A stretch of 64,000 bases of DNA from the NCBI RefSeq assembly GCF_000002985.6, contig NC_003280.10:2046001-2110000 (forward strand), in the 5' to 3' direction. Both the position numbers and the translations under genes were made by a program. The stretch comes from Caenorhabditis elegans (taxonomy: Eukaryota; Nematoda; Chromadorea; Rhabditida; Rhabditidae). Numbering within the stretch: the first letter of the stretch is position 1; every line of letters begins with the position of its first letter. The notes beneath the pieces were generated by a model, which was given only the letters and a program-made list of their open reading frames with translations, had not been told where the DNA came from and searched no databases. Positions 33,407 through 44,618 of this stretch are shown here, in pieces.

Positions 33407-34780
33407 GGTAGTTGATGTCCAATTGGATTACGCTGAAAATGGATAATGAGGCTTAAAAACTGCAGTGAAATAGAAATTTCGAAGGACTGAAAAACCTGAG
33501 AAACCCGCAACAGGCAACTGGGACGAAGTGATTCTTATCACCAGTTTCTTGGGTCTCGATGGGAAACATATAGTCTCGTGACTGCGGAGGAGCGCGTTTG
33601 CACACTCTCCTTATTTCGTAACAATAGCACAAAACTGAAAACCTATATTGGCTGCTATCTCGAAAACGGTCTAAGACTGCGTTTTGCGTTGCATATGAAA
33701 AATGACCGCGAGAAAATTCTCTATTTTTTCTATTAAGAAATTTTTGGGTTGAAAATTTCCTAACCGGTAAAATTGGAGTTCGTTCGGTAGAGCGCGTTTT
33801 TCTCTCTTATTTGTACACACTATTTCGGGTTCCTCATTACCCTGAAATTACAGCTTCGTTGCTTTGTTTTTTTCGGCTGACTGGTAACTCGACATAGGCT
33901 GTAAATGAGTACCTCTGGCTGTAATCTCATTTTTTGAAGACATTTAAAAATTGATATTTTATCGAGATTTTTTCTAAATTTAGTACTGAATTTATTTGAA
34001 ATCTTTTTGGCTTTTCATATTAGCCTGGATCTTTTAGGCACACTATTTCGGGGAAATTTGTTGCGATTTCGTCGATTAACCTTTTTTTTTTAGTTAAGCG
34101 AAAAAAAAACCAACTACCACAATGTCCTAATCATTTTTCAATTTCCATCGATTTTTGAGTTTTGCAAACCATTTCCTATGGGCTTCCCATTCTTTATCAA
34201 ACAAGCTCTGCAAATTCCATGGGAATTCCGTTTTTTCTGTTATTATTTTGTTTCCAACTTCTTCTTTTGCACTTCATTGTCGTATTGTATTTCTACTGTA
34301 ATCTGAAATTATTCACAGTTGGGTAGCATAAAATAGGTCCCTTATAAAAATTGTTATATTTCAAATAACACAGTTTTTCAACAATACCTGATATTTATTT
34401 AAAGCGCCACATAATAAAACAAACTGTAAAAAATGATTAGTTACCTTAAAAAAACAACTGTGAAAATAAAATCAACAACAAGATTATGCAAAAGCGAGTG
34501 AAATAAATGCAACTTTTGGGGCAAATGATGCGAGTCTTATCACTAATGAGTTTTTATAGTGCGAAAATTTAAGCATAGCAATACATTTGGTAATGTGTAA
34601 AACGTGACTGACGAGGAATAATTTTTGTGAGGAACAATTTTTTTTGAGACATACTTTTTAATGAAATAATATGAGATAAACTACCAAAATATGGGATAAA
34701 CACAGATGTGGAACTTATATTCCCGAAACGCCAAAAAAACCGAAAAATAACCAGTTAAAAAAATTAATCAGTACATTTTT
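33407..34780. other. Intergenic DNA
   Basis: The 5' side of the unrecognised gene. It has an AT-rich texture, with a block near 33540-33600 (GGGTCTCGATGGGAAACATA) that resembles a dispersed repeat. No exon or RNA gene was recognised. Confidence 0.4.
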
Positions 34781-35372
34781 CCGGCAAATCAGCAAATCGG
34801 CAAACTGCCGGAATTGAAATTTTTGGCAAATCGGCAAACTGGCAAATTGACGATCTGCCGAGTTTGCCGGAAAACCGAAAAACAATCAGTAATACTAACA
34901 GGACCTCTTGTTCTCAAGATTTTAAAATTCCTTCACTGTTCAGATCAGGGAGACAAACGAATTTTTCCGACAAATCGGCAAACCGGCAAATTGGCGATCT
35001 GCCGAGTTTGCCGGAAAAAACCGGCGTAGACGAACATTTTCGGCAAATTGCGGTTTTGCACATTTTTTTTTGGAAATTTCACAATTTCAGTTTTAATCGG
35101 CAGAATTGTACGAATCCTGTGAATTTTCAATAAAAATATCTAAAGAATCTAACGAACGGGAAAAAATGTCAAAAGGCACAGTTTTATGTTTTATGTTTTT
35201 GTCTTTAAAAAATACCTATGAAATTTGCCAAAGATTAAAATTTTCGAAAAAAAGCGGCAAATATCCGGAATTGAAAAGTTCTGGCATGTCGGCAAACCAG
35301 CAATTCGCCGATTTGCCGAATTTGTCGATTAAAAAAATGTGCCGAACTGCAATTGCCGCCCACCCCTGGTTT
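34781..35372. mobile_element. CGGCAAAT/TTGCCG repeat element
   Basis: Interior repeats of GGCAAATCGGCAAACTGG and its complement occur, and the right end is GCAATTGCCGCCCACCCCTG. The end matches other elements in the window (36943-37437, and the hAT-like element at 56467). The left end is unclear, so it may be truncated. Open frames here are spurious. Confidence 0.6.
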
Positions 35373-35556
35373 GTATATTGGCAACAACTCATCTATGTTT
35401 TGATAAGCTTCAAAAAAAGTTCCTGGTGTAACATACAATACAACAAATTCAAAAGGAATGCCTGAAAATTCAGAATAACATGTTTTTATTGGATACCTCT
35501 TTTGTCAATGCTCCATATAAAATGAGGTGCCAGTACCAAGGGGATATTGAGTGAAC

Positions 35557-36016
35557 ATGAATTTCATTGTCTACCATCTTGTTTTTTTATCTTGGACTGC
35601 AACTATTGGATGCAACTATATGTATCTTCCTGCTGTTCTTGTAAGTTTTACCCCTTATTTTTTATTACATGATTTTATTTTTTTAGAAAAATTTGGATGG
35701 TGGTTCATCGTCATCCGAGGAATCTGGTGGACTTAAAGGCGTAATTCCAAAAGTGTCAGCCACAGTTGCTACGAAACTAGAGCTGCCTTGTATTCAGGAA
35801 TTCGAGACAGTAGAAGTGGAGGACGAGATCAACAGACCCCTTTGTGTTGACTTGTCAGTAGCTGCCGGAGTTGACCCAAAAGATTCAACTGGTAGTATTG
35901 AAGTCGAACATGCTGGATCTGACGGTGGGTCTATTGAACTGCACACCAAGCTGAAGCATCACTTTATTACAGGAGTAACTTCAGAAGAAAATATCCCGAA
36001 CATGCCTACGCCTTGA
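35557..36016 (+). CDS. Small secreted acidic protein, family unknown
   Basis: Exons are 35557-35640 and 35687-36016, giving 137 residues. The first exon is essentially a signal peptide (MNFIVYHLVFLSWTATIG, with CNY following). The mature part starts with a Ser/Glu/Gly run (GGSSSSEESGG), is acidic (VEVEDEINR, VDPKDSTGSIEVE) and contains only two more cysteines. An AATAAA signal follows the stop within 40 nt (36053). The short 46-nt intron with GTAAGT and a TTTTTAG acceptor supports a real gene. I do not recognise the family. Confidence 0.6.
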
Positions 36017-36289
36017 AGCTGTTTAAATTTAAAAAAAATTTGTATTTTCGGGAATAAATATATTGAACATTGGGAACCCGATTCTTTTCTTTTTTTTCGT
36101 TTTCTCGAGAAAAAAAAAACAATTTTGGTCTCCAACTATGCTGGCGACAAAGAAAATTTAGCTCGTTCATTTAACTTTGATTATAAAATCTAGTTAAACT
36201 ACTATCACTTTAATTGAAAAAAAACAAAAAAAAATCGATATATTGACTGCTGGAATTGAATAGCTCAAGTACCTTATTTACCACAGGGA

Positions 36290-36600
36290 TGCGCGGCAAA
36301 CGATTTGTTTCCGCCAAATTGGAAAATTGGCAATTTTGCCGGAATTGAAAATTTCCGGCAAATCGGTAAATCTACAAATTGCAACAATTGCCGATCGTAC
36401 ATCTATTTTGAAAAATATGAAAATTCGATGAAAGTACCTAAAAAACGAGAAACAAATTTTAAAACGGCACAGTTTTATATAAGAAAAATCCCTCTAAAAA
36501 TTTCCTGCAAACTGATATCCGGCAATTCGGCAAACCGGAAAATTGCCAATTTGCCGAATTTGTCGACAAAAATTTGCCGAACGGCAATACTGATGGTTTA
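36290..36600. mobile_element. CGGCAAAT-type repeat element
   Basis: It starts near CAGGGATGCGCGGCAAACG and ends near TTGCCGAACGGCAAT, with GGCAATTCGGCAAACCGG blocks inside. It is of the same family as the elements at 34781, 36943 and 43105. Confidence 0.55.
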
Positions 36601-36942
36601 AGCGTGCTCTCATTGAGTGTCTTGCTCAAAACCGCCGACAAGTTCCATCAGCCCTTCCAGGACATCATATCACCTCTTATAAACAAAATTATAAAAAAAG
36701 AGTTGAACAACAATTTGATGGTTAAAGGTTTTTTTGGAAAACTAAAACTAATGGCGACCAGAAGCATCAAAACATGGTGCATCACAGAAAGTTTGACAAC
36801 TCTTTTTGCTCGTCTTTTACGTAGATAAAGTAGTCCAAATTCGGATACATTTTACAATTTTAAGCTTATTCCAGACTTTGGACACATTTTTTTGAAGCAT
36901 GAGACAAATTTTCCACCCAAGTTTTAAACGTCTGCATCCATC

Positions 36943-37437
36943 AGGGGTGGGCGGCAAACGATTTTTCCCGGCGAATCGGCAAATTTCCGGAATTTATATT
37001 TTCGGCAATTTGTAGTTTTGCACTTATTTTTTTGAAAATTCCAGAATTTCAATTTCAAATGGCAAAATTAAACAAATCCTATAAATTTTCCTACATCTAT
37101 ATTGAAATAAAGCAAATTCTATGAAAATATCTAGAAAAAACGGAAACAAATTCAAAATGACACATTTTTAAGTGTTTCCGTCTTGAAAAAAATCCCTCTA
37201 GACGTTTCCGGCAAATCTGATATCCGGCAAACGGCAAATCGGCAATTTGTCTATAATTAAAATTGCCGGAAAATCGGCAAACCGTCAAAATGCCGGAATT
37301 GAAAATTTTCGGCAAATCGGCAAACCGGCAATTAGCCTATAATTAAAATTTCCGGCAAATCGGCAAACCGGCAATTTGCCGATTTGCCGAATTTGTCGAA
37401 AAATCAATTTGCCGAACGGCAATTGCCGCCCACCCTT
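36943..37437. mobile_element. CGGCAAAT-type MITE with CAGGGGTGGGCGGC ends
   Basis: The left end is CAGGGGTGGGCGGCAAACG and the right end is GGCAATTGCCGCCCACCCTTG, an imperfect inverted repeat. The interior is a degenerate array of GGCAAATCGGCAAACCGG. The ends are hAT-like. Possible flanking 8-mers GTCTGCAT / GTCTACAT differ by one base and are offset by a few bases on the left, so the target duplication is uncertain. Confidence 0.65.
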
Positions 37438-38290
37438 GGTCTACATTGAAAAAAATAACAATTACTGAACCAAATCGAAATTGTTTATTGGAAAAGTAGA
37501 TAAAAATAGATGAATAAACGTCATCTTTACGAAATTTCTCCTGAAATTCATTACGCCATTTTTGAGAGAAAATATTGATTTTCTTCGTTTTTTTTCATAC
37601 ATATAAAGATCGTTGACTTTTGGCAATTTTCAACATTTTTTGCCAAAGTTCCAGAACCTTTTTCAACAACTTATGACAACGTTTTCTGAATTTCACCAAA
37701 TTAGCTAACTTCTTTTTTTAAACCAATTAAAATATACACCCCCAGCTTCACCCGTCCCCACCCCCCAAATTCAAATAATTTATGTGAAAAACAATAGTTA
37801 TCAGCAGCTTCCTCCGAATTGCACATGGATTCTCGATTGAACAGAGCCAATAATTCCAATAAGCCAATTCTTGTCGACGTATCCCTATGCTCACGTTGTT
37901 TTCAGCGCTTCGGCTAGTTCACTTGCCCCTAAAAAAGGATATGTGTTTAGTAACAGCAAAGAGTTTTCAGCAAACAAAATGTGCAAAATTTCAAGGGCTA
38001 TATTTTGTTAGTTTATCAATTTTGGATAGCTCTAGAACAAAGTCAGAAAAATCTCTTTAAATTACCTGTTTCTTTGTCACTTTACTATAAATAATTGAGA
38101 AGAATAATAATAGTTTTGCAATTGGAAAATGTTGGAAATGAATTTTTTTTTCGACGTGAAGCTTTGTTTTCTACTGGTTTTTTTCCACGTTGGCACTTTT
38201 GCCAAATCATCACAAATCGAAAATAAATTTATTCCTACTTTTGCCGTCACTTTAAAAGTGATTTTCTTCTTAACTCTCGCGAATTCCACG
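37438..38290. other. Intergenic DNA upstream of the DUF3557 gene
   Basis: AT-rich, with no repeats or exons recognised. The plus-strand frame open before ATG 38291 (from 38129) is hydrophobic, but the DUF3557 family normally begins close to the chosen ATG. Confidence 0.4.
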
Positions 38291-39186
38291 ATGGCTTCCA
38301 GACCACTCACGTATCCAGCTTTAGTTTCTACAATTAAATACTTGGATCCAAATATCAGGTAAGACCATCAGCTTCTATAACCAAATTGACACGGAATTTT
38401 CAGATTTCAACTTGTAGCTAGGAATCCTTCACTCGAAAATCTCGGAAAATCTCAGACACTCATTATTGATGACCTTGTATTGGACCGCAATTCAATTTCT
38501 ATAAATAATGTGGAATATAAGCTTGGCACCGAGAATAAGGTAAGATACTTTATTAGTTTTACTTATTATTCAAGTTAATGGGGTTTTTTAATGAATACGT
38601 TTTCAGTTCGACGAGGACCCGAAAACTCTGGCTATCCGGCAACTGGAAGGCAGACGCCAGTTGATCAATGTTAAATGGCTGAAGATTGAAGGAGAAGGCC
38701 AGATTCTCGACCTTCTTGAGCGTCTTCCCCAGTGCTTCCAGAGATTCAAGATGAAAATGATCTTCAATTGGTCGATGCAGCTCCACCAATTGATCGATCC
38801 TCGGAGTATTCCGTTGGACGGAATTTCCCTCAACGAAGCTTTATCACTGAATTCTCGGCCTTATCGACACATTGAGCAAGCAAGACTTTGAAGTACCAAG
38901 CCGTTGCTTCCGCACAGATGATGCTGATATGGTCAAAAATTTATACAAGCTGCTAAGCCTTCTCGCAGAAGGTCACGAGATGGTGTATTACTATGATGAA
39001 GAAGAAGTCGATAGTGACATTGAGGAAGAGGTAAATGGATTCCCAAATCTGATCGAATTTTGGTATGATGGTTCAATTGGTTTCCAAGCTAGAGCCGAGA
39101 ATGATGGACACTTTATTAAAATTTCTATTGAGATATTTAATAGAGTTGAAAAAGACTTATTTGAACTTTTTATGGACTATTTTTAA
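38291..39186 (+). pseudogene. DUF3557-type gene with a frameshift in the last exon
   Basis: Exons are 38291-38358, 38404-38539 and 38607-39186. The N-terminus (MASRPLTYPALVSTIKYLDP, then FQLVARNPSLENLGKSQ and LVLDRNSISINNVEYKLGT) fits the nematode DUF3557 family, whose members begin with a PLSY/LTYP segment and a short helix-strand module. In exon 3 the first frame runs to a stop at 38889-38891, while the continuation expected for the family (LSKQDFEVPSRCF, MVKNLYKLLSLLAEGHE...) is in the +1 frame up to 39186. The switch must occur in about 38840-38880. No splice signals fit there, so this is a one-base lesion or a sequence error. Function of the family is unknown. Confidence 0.65.
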
Positions 39187-39365
39187 GACGATTGAAATGA
39201 ATCTTGTATTATTGACAGTGTTTTATCTAATGGGTACTTACATTACAGATCATTACAGATAATTTATAAATGAGGGAGAGCAAATAGTAAAAACATACAT
39301 GTACGTAGATTTAAATTGTCAGCAGTTTTTGATTTAAAAACAGATGCATCAACTGGTTCAACTGG

Positions 39366-39389
39366 GGATATATATATATATATATATTG
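39366..39389. repeat. (TA)n microsatellite
   Basis: A run of about ten TA units sits just downstream of the stop of the channel-like gene. Confidence 0.9.
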
Positions 39390-39407
39390 GATTGAATAAA
39401 ATAAAAC

Positions 39408-42400
39408 TTAAAATTTGACTGCTAAATTAAGGCATTCTCTGGCATTCTCCTCATCAATTACTCTATCACAATACTGATTGGTTTTCTCTTTTATTGTTTT
39501 CAGCGTGCTCACATCGAGTGTGTGCTTCTCGAAACCGCCGACAAGATCCATCAGTCCTTCCAGGACGCCAAATGACCTCTTGCATAAAAACTGCCCAATT
39601 TCCTTTTCAAGTTCCTTGGCCTGTGCCTCTTGTTGCTCTTGTGCATTTTGAGCATTTGGAGCTTTTTGAGCATTTTGGACATTTGGAGCATTTATATCAT
39701 TTTGAGCATTTGGAGCATTTTGTGCAATCTGAGCATTTGGAGCATTAGGATCATTTTGTGCAATCTGAGCATTTGGAGCATTTCGGGCATTCTGGGCATT
39801 CTGAGAATTTTGAGCATTTCTAGTATTTTGAGAATTCTGGACATTTGGAGCATTTTGAGCATTTGGATCATTTTGAGCATTTTGGTCATTTGGAGCATTT
39901 TGGCCATTTTGGGCATTTGAATCATTTCTGTCAATTTGTACATTCTGGCCATTTGCATCGTTTGGAGCATTTTGGTCATTTTGTGCATTTTGAGCATTTG
40001 CATCATCTTTGCTATTTTGGGCATTTGGAGCATTTGGATCATTTTGGCCATTTTGTGCATTCTTGGCATTTGGATCATTTTGGCCATTTTTTGAATTTTG
40101 GGCATATTGGCCGTTTTGTGCATTCTGGGAATTCTGGACATTTGGATCATTTTGCCTATTTTGCCCATTTTGTGAATTCTGGGCATTTGGATCGTTTTTG
40201 TCATTTTGGCCATTTTGTGAATTCTGGACATTTGAAGCATTTTGGACATTTGGAGCATTTTGGACATTCTGAGCATTATGGGCATTCGGATCACTTTGTG
40301 CATTTTGGGCATTTGGATCGTTTTTGCCATTTTGTGCATTCTGAGCATTGGGATCATTCTGATCTTTTCGTTTCGAAGGTGTATGTTTTCTGACAACTCC
40401 CCACGGATGTCCCTCCATTTTTTCGATAATGTTTTTCCATATGTACTCTGAGAACTGTGTAACTCGTCCGGCATCTTTTTTGAGCCATTTTTGTATGCCC
40501 CACATGATCAGTAGGACCATACATGTTGAACATCTTAGAAGTATATAAATAAGTGACAGCGGAGGAGGCAGGTAGAGTTTTGATTCAATTCTGAAAATAT
40601 TCACAGTACTTTTTGTTAGGTTACAGCAGATCCACTTACTTTGCCTCAAGTTCATATTTAAGGTATCCTTTGTAGTAAAGACTGTTCTCCGATTGTTTTT
40701 CGTATTCTTTTCTGTAATTGGATAGAATTTTATTTCAAGTTTCCAGAAAAAAATTCACGTTAACTGCGCAGTTAGCAAGTTAATCAGTAGAATCCCCGAA
40801 ACAAAAATGTAGGTAAAAACCAAAAACGGCATAATTGTACTGCGAAATAGGCAACTGGCTTCCGCATATTCCATCTCGAAAAAATCCCAAAAAGTTTTGG
40901 TAAAATGGCTTCAGTTGGACAGTATCCCGATGCGATCTTCATCTTGTACTTCTCCGAATATTTCAAACTTTCCAGGTAGACTAAGTGTGTAGATGAATGT
41001 GCTGTTATGTACTAGGAGAGTTCCTGGAAGAGTTTAGGATTTTCAGTCTGCATTCGGAGCCGTTAACTTACTGGAGAGGCTGACGTGAGTCACTGCTAGG
41101 ACGAACCAAAACGTACAGAATATCAATATGAACATTCCAACAGTTTTCATCTGAAATTTAGGTTTACAGATAGGTAGGCATGTTTTCTGGGTATGCCTGC
41201 CAGCGAGGCTAATAAGCACACCGTCTATTCAATATTCACAGGTGGAGTAACTCAAGTTTGACTCAAAAAACTAACTTTCATAATTCATTGTCTTGAAAAC
41301 TAGGGCTTCCATGGAGGCAGGCGAGGTTTCAGGTCCTGACGCCTGCTCCAAACCTGCCTGCCTGACGCCTGCTTTATCGCCACCGCATAGTGCGAAATTG
41401 TAATTCTTGGCAGCGCCCGACAGTTTCTGGGTTCCGCGTCACACTATACGATGCAGCTTGCGGCGCGAGGTAGGCGGAGGTTGCCGCAAGGCTGGCAGGC
41501 ATTTTGGCGCCTACATGGAAGCCTTTTAACTAAATTAAAAATTTTGATAAGTTAAAAAAGTCTTTTGGGACAATTTCGCGTCTAACCAACCAATAAAATA
41601 TTAAAAATTGCTCACCATTTTCTTGAAAATGTGCACAAAAAACCCAATAGACTGAATTGAATGGAAGAATCGAAGACTTGAGATCGTCGCAATAGTGAAC
41701 AGAGAGCAGTATAAAAGTTCCAGCATAAGAGGCAAAATCACCCATCCTCCCGACCAAAAGTTCCTGGGCTTGCTGGGAAGACCCGCAAAAACCACGAAGC
41801 GAATTGCCTCTAAACTGAGAAGTGGAACTACTAAACAAACTCTCCAAAACGCGAGCTTCTTCAAACGAACGTAGCGTTGAACACTGGAAAAGTAGAAGCC
41901 AAATGGATTGGAGCCGTGTTTCAGTTTGAAATCGTCAAAAATCTGAAATCGGCAATGTTTGTATTTTCGGGCAATTTTTGGGCAAGTTTCCTTTTTTTGA
42001 GGTTTTTGCCAGACTATTCGTTTTTTTTGTTCTGAGCACAGGACGTTTTTCGGCTTTCTTTGAGATTGTGCAATTTTAGTTTTTTTTTTCTCGTTTTTTA
42101 AATTCTTGATATTTCTGGAATTTTTTTCCTCTCTTCCCTATGCATAAACCTAAGCCTAAGTCAAGACCCAAGCAAAAGCCTAATGCTAAGACTAATCCTA
42201 ATCTTAAGGCTAAGCTTAAGTCTAAGTCTAAGCCTAAACCTTAGCCTAATCTTGAGCCTAGGCCTAAGCTTGAGCCTGAACCTAAGCTGAGGCCTAAGCC
42301 TTTACCTAAGCCTAAGTCTGTGAGCTTACCAAATGATCAATTGACTTGATAATTGTCATAGACACTTGTGCTATGAGCACCGCGGGAACAAACAGAAAAG

Positions 42401-44618
42401 GGAGCATTTCCCAGAAGCCAAGACTACTTGTACTGTCGTAACTGCTGTAAAACGGATAACGGCATAGCATATAGGCGAACATGAGTATATAAGCAAGTCG
42501 AAATGTCTGGAAAAAATTGAACGAAATTTCTTTGGAAACTTTAATTATTACCCAATTCAGCGTGTGTTTGATCGTTTTCACGGCCTTATTTCGAGTCTCC
42601 ATTAAGTGTAAGCATGGCCTGAGAGATAGGAACTTCTGTAAAAAGATTGACACATTTTCAAATTTAACAGCACATCATTTCAACTAATAATTACAGAACT
42701 CCAAAAAACTGAGCCGTGTTCAAGCGCCCGACAATTTCAGGGCTGCGCGGATTTTTATTGGCAACGCTCTTGAGTGGCAGAGCCCGGAAAATGTCGGGAC
42801 ACAAGAAAGAAAAAATACTCTTACCCTTGCTTTTGCCTTATACGCGATCGCCATGATTTCCCGACTTTGGTCAAACTTCCGGTTTAGATAGTCATGATAT
42901 GGCCCAACTTTCTCTTCTGATTTCTCAGTTGTATTAGTTTTTCCTTTTGTATCCTTTCCAAATTCAGACTTATAATCCGCTTGCAGAACTATTGCAACTC
43001 GATCAGCTCCGCTTTCTCCGCTGTTCAAATGGCTCACAATTTTGCAGGCAATGTCCTCGAGTTCACTGAAAGTTTAGTTGTGAGTAGAAAATTAGAACAT
43101 CTGAAGGGTGGGTGGCAAACGATTTTTTCTGGCAAATTGACAGACTGCCGGAATTTAAAGTTTGAAAATTTTAAGAAAATTGGCAGACCGGCAAGTTGCC
43201 GGAATTGAAAATTTAAAGAAAATTGGCAAACCGGCAAGTTGCCGGAATTGAACATTTCCGGCAAATCGGCAAGTTGCCGGAATTGAAAATTTCGGGAAAC
43301 TTGCCGGAATTAAAGATTTCCGGCAAATCGGCAAATTTGCAAACTGCCGGAATTGAAAATTTTAAGAAAATTGGCAAACCGGCAAGTTGCCGGAATTGAA
43401 CATTTTCGGCAAATCGGCGAATCGGCAAATTGCCCAAAATGAAAAATTCCTGAAAATCGGCAAACCGGCAATTTACCGGAATTGAAAACTTCCGGCACTT
43501 CAGCAAACCGGCAAGTTGCCGGAGTTGAAAATTGCGACAAATCGGCAAGTTGTCGGAGTTGAAGTTTCCGGCAAATCGGCAAATGGGCAAATTGCCGGAA
43601 TTCAAAATTTCCGGCAAATCGACAAATCGGCAACTTGCAAAAATGAAAAATTCCGGAAAATCGGAAAACCCGCAAATTGCCGGAATTAAACATTTCCTGC
43701 CAATCGGCAAAACTGCAAACCACCAAAAATGAAAATTTCTGACAAGTCGGCAGACTTGAAATTTGCCGCTTTGCCAAATTATATCCCTTACTTTTTGAGT
43801 TTCTCGTAGACTTCTCCATCTTCATATCCGGAATCCTTGCCCAAAAATTTCTTCTGCATAACGTGCGCTATATAGCACATGACCATTATTGTGTGCAAAG
43901 GATGATGGCATTCGCTCAGAAGATCTTTCTCTACGTACCTGAAAATGAGGTGATAGGTAGGTAGGCAGGCGTAGGTACACTCACTTTGTGGGATTTCCGG
44001 GTTGGTTATCTAGCGCGAACCTTCGGCCGAAGAATGCTGCGATAATCATTGCAGCAGAGTTTTTGTCGTTGTTATATATGGTTACTGAAGACTTTAGTTA
44101 TATAGTTTAAGTTATCAAGATCAAATACAAAAATTACCAATTTTGATATTGAGATCCAGAAGTAGAATATTCTCAATTTCATTAAAAATTCTGTCAGCTC
44201 CTTTTATTCCATGCGCCTTGAATACGTTGTGCTGAAAAAAATTTCTAGGGTGTTCTAGAACATTTCAGTAACTTTATAGTCCTTATTGGGATTTTTTCAA
44301 AAACACTATCATGTTCCAAAACTATGGGAAATGCTTGAAAATTCCGAGATAATTCTGAAAACTTCTGTTAGGTTCCAGATTTTTCTAGAATGGTTTCTAG
44401 AAATAATTTGGACAAATTTTAGCAATTTTTTATTTTTTTAATTCTAAAAAATAAATTTCGAAAAAATAGCCCACCTCTTGTTCGTACGCTTCCAACAACT
44501 TACGAATAGTCTCCCTATTCTTAGCATCCGCTTCAATAGTTATTTTAGTAGTTTCCGAAGATAGCAAGGCTTGCGACGCGGATTGTTGTTGAAAACTGGA
44601 GCTTCTAGAGCCTGACAT
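39408..44618 (-). CDS. TRPM-like ion channel with Gln/Asn-rich tail
   Basis: Thirteen exons are in phase: 44475-44618, 44138-44231, 43985-44084, 43792-43938, 42825-43065, 42552-42635, 42330-42506, 41616-41942, 41072-41150, 40921-41023, 40759-40839, 40640-40711 and 39408-40590. They give 943 residues. Hydrophobic segments lie at about 274-289, 301-323, 360-384, 396-419 and 442-461. A pore-like IFGEVQDED follows, then an S6 with FVSGILLINLLTA (about 502-523). The post-S6 part, KEYEKQSENSLYYKGYLKYE then KLYLPPPLSLIYI, matches the conserved TRPM region after S6. Residues about 627-867 are repeats of NAQNGQNDP type. The nucleotide-sensing N-terminal module of TRPM proteins is absent. The junction 40839/40921 uses a weak donor (ACT|GTCCAA); without that 81-nt intron a TGA at 40905-40907 would end the frame. 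Introns contain telomere-like and CGGCAAAT repeats. Confidence 0.65.
39639..40365 (-). repeat. 9-bp coding minisatellite (NAQ/NGQ/NDP)
   Basis: On the plus strand it reads as variants of TTTTGAGCATTTGGAGCAT with a strict multiple-of-nine period. The period keeps frame, so length changes never shift the reading frame. It encodes the Gln/Asn-rich tail of the channel-like gene. The complementary strand stays open too, which explains long antisense frames here. Confidence 0.9.
42130..42320 (-). repeat. Interstitial telomere-like repeat (GCCTAA type) in an intron
   Basis: Degenerate CCTAAG/GCCTAA units occur within the intron 41943-42329 of the channel-like gene. The orientation is opposite to the block at 24291-24520. 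Confidence 0.85.
43105..43790. mobile_element. CGGCAAAT-type repeat filling an intron of the channel-like gene
   Basis: It begins GAAGGGTGGGTGGCAAACG and continues as about a dozen degenerate units of CAAACCGGCAAGTTGCCGGA. It fills most of the intron 43066-43791. Open frames of about 165 residues on the minus strand are repeat artefacts. Confidence 0.75.

Noticed and set aside
38559-38833. Two 76-codon minus-strand frames
   Set aside because: Antisense shadows of the DUF3557 exon.
39692-40474. Long overlapping frames on both strands in the channel gene tail (for example 260 codons at 39692-40474)
   Set aside because: They come from the 9-bp repeat, which stays open in several frames. Only the Gln/Asn frame continues a spliced gene.
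43213-43825. Frames of 165 and 171 codons on the minus strand
   Set aside because: They are translations of the CGGCAAAT repeat array within an intron; composition is periodic (ICRFAGN-like) with no splice context.
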